The translations under genes and the position numbers were made by a program. Shown here one piece after another: positions 4,928 through 7,409 of a DNA stretch of 7,409 nt (within the stretch, counting starts at the first letter, position 1; each line of letters starts with the position of its first letter). The notes below the pieces were generated by a model that was given only the letters and a program-made list of their open reading frames with translations, did no database searches and was not told the origin of the DNA. The stretch comes from Chitinophagaceae bacterium (lineage in GTDB: Bacteria > Bacteroidota > Bacteroidia > Chitinophagales > Chitinophagaceae): contig CANJDY010000141.1 in assembly GCA_947472635.1 (NCBI GenBank), positions 1 through 7,409 on the forward strand. The letters run 5' to 3'.

Positions 4928-7409
4928 ATGAATGTAGTAGACAATCTAAAGGAAAAATTTAAAGAATTTGGCCCTAGTACCTGGAGTATTAAAAATAAAA
5001 CATCTGTCTATTTACTGACATTATTTGTAACGATGGCAGGGGTCTACCAATTCGTAACATTGCCAAAAGAACAGTTTCCAGACATTGTAATTCCTACCAT
5101 TTATGTACAAACGGTTTATGTAGGCAATTCGCCAAAGGATATCGAGAATCTAGTAACCAAACCAATCGAAAAACAGATTAAAGGGATTACCGGAGCCAGA
5201 ATAAAAAAAGTGACTAGTAGTTCTCAGCAAGATTATTCTGCCATTACGGTAGAGTTCGAAACAAGTTCAAAACCTGATGTGGCACTTCAGAAAGTAAAAG
5301 ATGCGATTGATAAGGCGAAAAAAGATCTGCCCAAGGACCTTACGCAGGAGCCAACGGCGCTGGAAATTAGTTTAAGTGAGCAGCCCATCATGTATGTAAA
5401 TGTAAGCGGAAACTATGACCTAGTTAGATTGGAAAAGTATGCATCTGACTTGCAGGGTAAGATAGAGGAATTGAAGCAATTAAATCGGGTAGACTTAGTG
5501 GGGGCGCCAGAGCGGGAGTTTCAAATTAATGTAGATAATTATCGTATGCAGGCAGCCAATGTCACCTATGATGACATTGCCAATGCAGTGAGCAGGGAGA
5601 ACCTCGATATTAGCGGAGGCTTGTTGGAACTGGGAAATATGCGCAGAAACATTCAATTGAAGGGTCAGTTTAAAACAGCGATGGATATTGAAAAAGTGCT
5701 GGTTAGAAATACATCCGGTTATCCTATTTACCTAAAAGATATTGCTGTTATAAGAGATACGATTAAGGAGCGGGAAAGTTTTGCAAGGCTGAATGGACAA
5801 AATGTAATCACCCTTAATATTATAAAACGTGCTGGTGAAAATTTGATTGAAACCAGTGATGGCGTTAAGGCAATTGTGAAGGAAATGTTGGAGAAAGATT
5901 TCCCTAAAGACCTGACAGTAGTTATAACCGGTGATCAAAGCAAACAAACGAGAACTTCCTTTCATGACTTGGTGAACTCTATTGTAATTGGCTTTATTCT
6001 CGTGCTGATTATTCTGATGTTTTTTATGGGCGTTACCAATGCTTTCTTTGTTGCCCTTAGTGTGCCGCTCAGTATGTTTGTGGCATTCATGTTCTTGCCG
6101 GCTGCAGATATGATTGTTGGAACGCATGTAACTTTAAATTTCATTGTTTTATTTGCACTGCTTTTTGGCTTGGGTATTATTGTGGACGACGCTATTGTAG
6201 TGATAGAAAATACGCATCGGATTTTTATTGAGGGAAATGGGCGTTTGAATGCTCAAAAGAGCGCCAGAATGGCCGCAGGAGAAGTATGGGTACCGGTCTT
6301 AGCCGGAACACTTACTACCTTGGCGCCCTTTTTTCCATTGCTTTTTTGGCCTGGGATCATCGGTAAATTTATGGTCTATCTGCCCACCATGCTCATTTTT
6401 ACCTTATCTGCCTCTCTGATTGTTGCTTTCATAATTAATCCTGTTTTTGCAGTTGATTTTATGAATCATCCTGACGGAGAAAAGCAACCGAAAAATGCTA
6501 TTTTCAAAAACCCAATTTTTTGGATAATTGTTATTGTTGGAATCATCTTCAATAGCATTGGCATGATTAAAAATGCCTCAATGGAAGGAATTGTAACCGG
6601 AACGGACCTTGTTAACGCTGGAAGTGCCTACCATTTCTTTGGTAATTTATTATTATTTTTTGCAGTGCTGATGGTATTTAATAAATATGTATTGGATACA
6701 GCCATTCATCGTTTTCAAAATAAAGCATTGCCTTGGATAATGGACCATTATGAAAATCTATTAAGATGGGCATTAACTGGATGGAGGCCGGTTTATCTCC
6801 TATTAGCTACCATTGGTCTGTTTTTTCTTTCTGTTGTATTTTTTGGAATGCGCAAGGTTCCAGTCGTATTTTTCCCAAGAGGGGATCCCAATTTTATTTA
6901 TGTATATTTAAAATTACCGGTCGGCACTTCCGTAACGTATACTGATTCAGTTACGCATATCGTAGAAAACAGAATTTACAATGTATTGGGAATGGAAGGA
7001 GGGAAAAAGAATCCGATAGTGGAAAGTGTGATTACCAATGTGGCAGTTGGCGCCAGCGATCCTCAATCGGGTGACAGAACTACCCGAAGTGAATTAGGTA
7101 GGGTGCAGATTTCTTTTGTAGAATTTGAGAAGCGAAAGGGCAAATCCTCTAGCCCTTTCTTGGATGCAATTCGAAGTGAGTTGAAAGGAATTCCCGGCAC
7201 GGAAATTTCTGTAGATCAAGAAAGGAGTGGTCCACCAACTGAACCACCTGTCAATATTGAAGTAGCTAGTGAAGATTTTGATGAGCTGATTAAAACATCG
7301 GTACAGTTAAAAAATTATTTGGATTCAATTAATACGCCTGGTGTGGAGGAACTGAAGATGGATGTAGATTTAAACAATCCGGAGATAACGCTTACCGTTG
7401 ACCGCGAAA
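4928..7409 (+). CDS. AcrB-type RND efflux permease (N-terminal 827 residues, partial)
   Basis: The frame from ATG 4928 stays open to the last base, so the gene is cut by the window. A TAA at 4907 bounds the frame upstream. It is a proton-driven inner-membrane pump subunit of the HAE drug-efflux type. TM1 is at about 26-44, followed by LPKEQFPDIVIPTIYV. The first periplasmic porter region runs to about 337. TM2 is at about 349-367, TM3 372-391, and TM4 404-424 with GLGIIVDDAIVVIEN, where Asp420-Asp421 match the AcrB Asp407-Asp408 proton relay. TM5 is at about 454-474 and TM6 486-510. Between TM6 and TM7 (620-640) lie about 110 residues with two further hydrophobic segments, 530-547 and 570-589, where AcrB has about 40 residues and one amphipathic helix. 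The second porter region begins at VPVVFFPRGDPNFIYVYLKL. TM8-TM12, including the Lys partner of the relay, lie outside. Last gene seen of the repressor-channel-adaptor-permease operon. No Shine-Dalgarno sequence is visible. Confidence 0.95.
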   Translation, partial: MNVVDNLKEKFKEFGPSTWSIKNKTSVYLLTLFVTMAGVYQFVTLPKEQFPDIVIPTIYVQTVYVGNSPKDIENLVTKPIEKQIKGITGARIKKVTSSSQQDYSAITVEFETSSKPDVALQKVKDAIDKAKKDLPKDLTQEPTALEISLSEQPIMYVNVSGNYDLVRLEKYASDLQGKIEELKQLNRVDLVGAPEREFQINVDNYRMQAANVTYDDIANAVSRENLDISGGLLELGNMRRNIQLKGQFKTAMDIEKVLVRNTSGYPIYLKDIAVIRDTIKERESFARLNGQNVITLNIIKRAGENLIETSDGVKAIVKEMLEKDFPKDLTVVITGDQSKQTRTSFHDLVNSIVIGFILVLIILMFFMGVTNAFFVALSVPLSMFVAFMFLPAADMIVGTHVTLNFIVLFALLFGLGIIVDDAIVVIENTHRIFIEGNGRLNAQKSARMAAGEVWVPVLAGTLTTLAPFFPLLFWPGIIGKFMVYLPTMLIFTLSASLIVAFIINPVFAVDFMNHPDGEKQPKNAIFKNPIFWIIVIVGIIFNSIGMIKNASMEGIVTGTDLVNAGSAYHFFGNLLLFFAVLMVFNKYVLDTAIHRFQNKALPWIMDHYENLLRWALTGWRPVYLLLATIGLFFLSVVFFGMRKVPVVFFPRGDPNFIYVYLKLPVGTSVTYTDSVTHIVENRIYNVLGMEGGKKNPIVESVITNVAVGASDPQSGDRTTRSELGRVQISFVEFEKRKGKSSSPFLDAIRSELKGIPGTEISVDQERSGPPTEPPVNIEVASEDFDELIKTSVQLKNYLDSINTPGVEELKMDVDLNNPEITLTVDRE

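Noticed and set aside
5732..6144. Two overlapping minus-strand open frames of 131 and 60 codons
   Set aside because: Both lie opposite the permease region from the porter domain to TM4, whose plus-strand reading is strongly conserved; His/Asn/Lys-rich low-complexity products.
1..7409. CRISPR arrays, tRNA or rRNA genes, insertion sequences, toxin-antitoxin or phage-defence genes
   Set aside because: No regularly spaced repeats, cloverleaf sequences, transposase motifs or defence-gene motifs were seen; nearly all of the window is explained by the genes listed.

Overview
The window looks like chromosomal DNA of a Bacteroidota member, probably a Chitinophagaceae- or Sphingobacteriia-like lineage. 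The evidence is moderate to low GC, promoter boxes of the Bacteroidota type (TAnnTTTG), little sign of Shine-Dalgarno sequences, A-rich leaders before start codons, and the family-specific look of every protein. This assignment is by inspection, not by database search.

Layout. On the minus strand, positions 1-354 hold the N-terminal part of a secreted zinc-dependent phospholipase C / S1-P1 nuclease-like protein that runs off the left edge. Upstream of it, also on the minus strand, is a DUF502-family two-helix membrane protein (506-1177). A divergent regulatory region (1178-1384) separates these from a plus-strand cluster. It carries a minus-strand promoter, a plus-strand promoter, a perfect 8-bp inverted repeat abutting the plus-strand -7 box, and three copies of a CAACTnAAA motif.

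The plus strand carries a tripartite RND efflux operon: a TetR-type repressor (1385-2026), a TolC-like outer-membrane channel (2013-3422, overlapping the repressor by 14 nt), a lipoprotein periplasmic adaptor (3496-4698), and an AcrB-type RND permease (4928 to beyond 7409). The permease is open from 4928 to the right edge with no stop, so it is truncated by the window. A 229-nt non-coding gap with three hairpins separates adaptor and permease.

The four plus-strand genes form a complete export machine plus its likely ligand-sensing repressor. The permease would pump substrate using the proton gradient (Asp420/Asp421 in TM4), the adaptor would dock it to the channel, and the channel would cross the outer membrane. 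The repressor probably binds the inverted repeat beside its own promoter. The substrate cannot be told from the sequence.

I see no clear undescribed system. The points most worth a second look are a pair of apparent extra transmembrane helices in the permease between TM6 and TM7, the candidate TetR operator with a nearly leaderless start, the structured gap inside the operon, and an additional N-terminal coiled coil in the adaptor.
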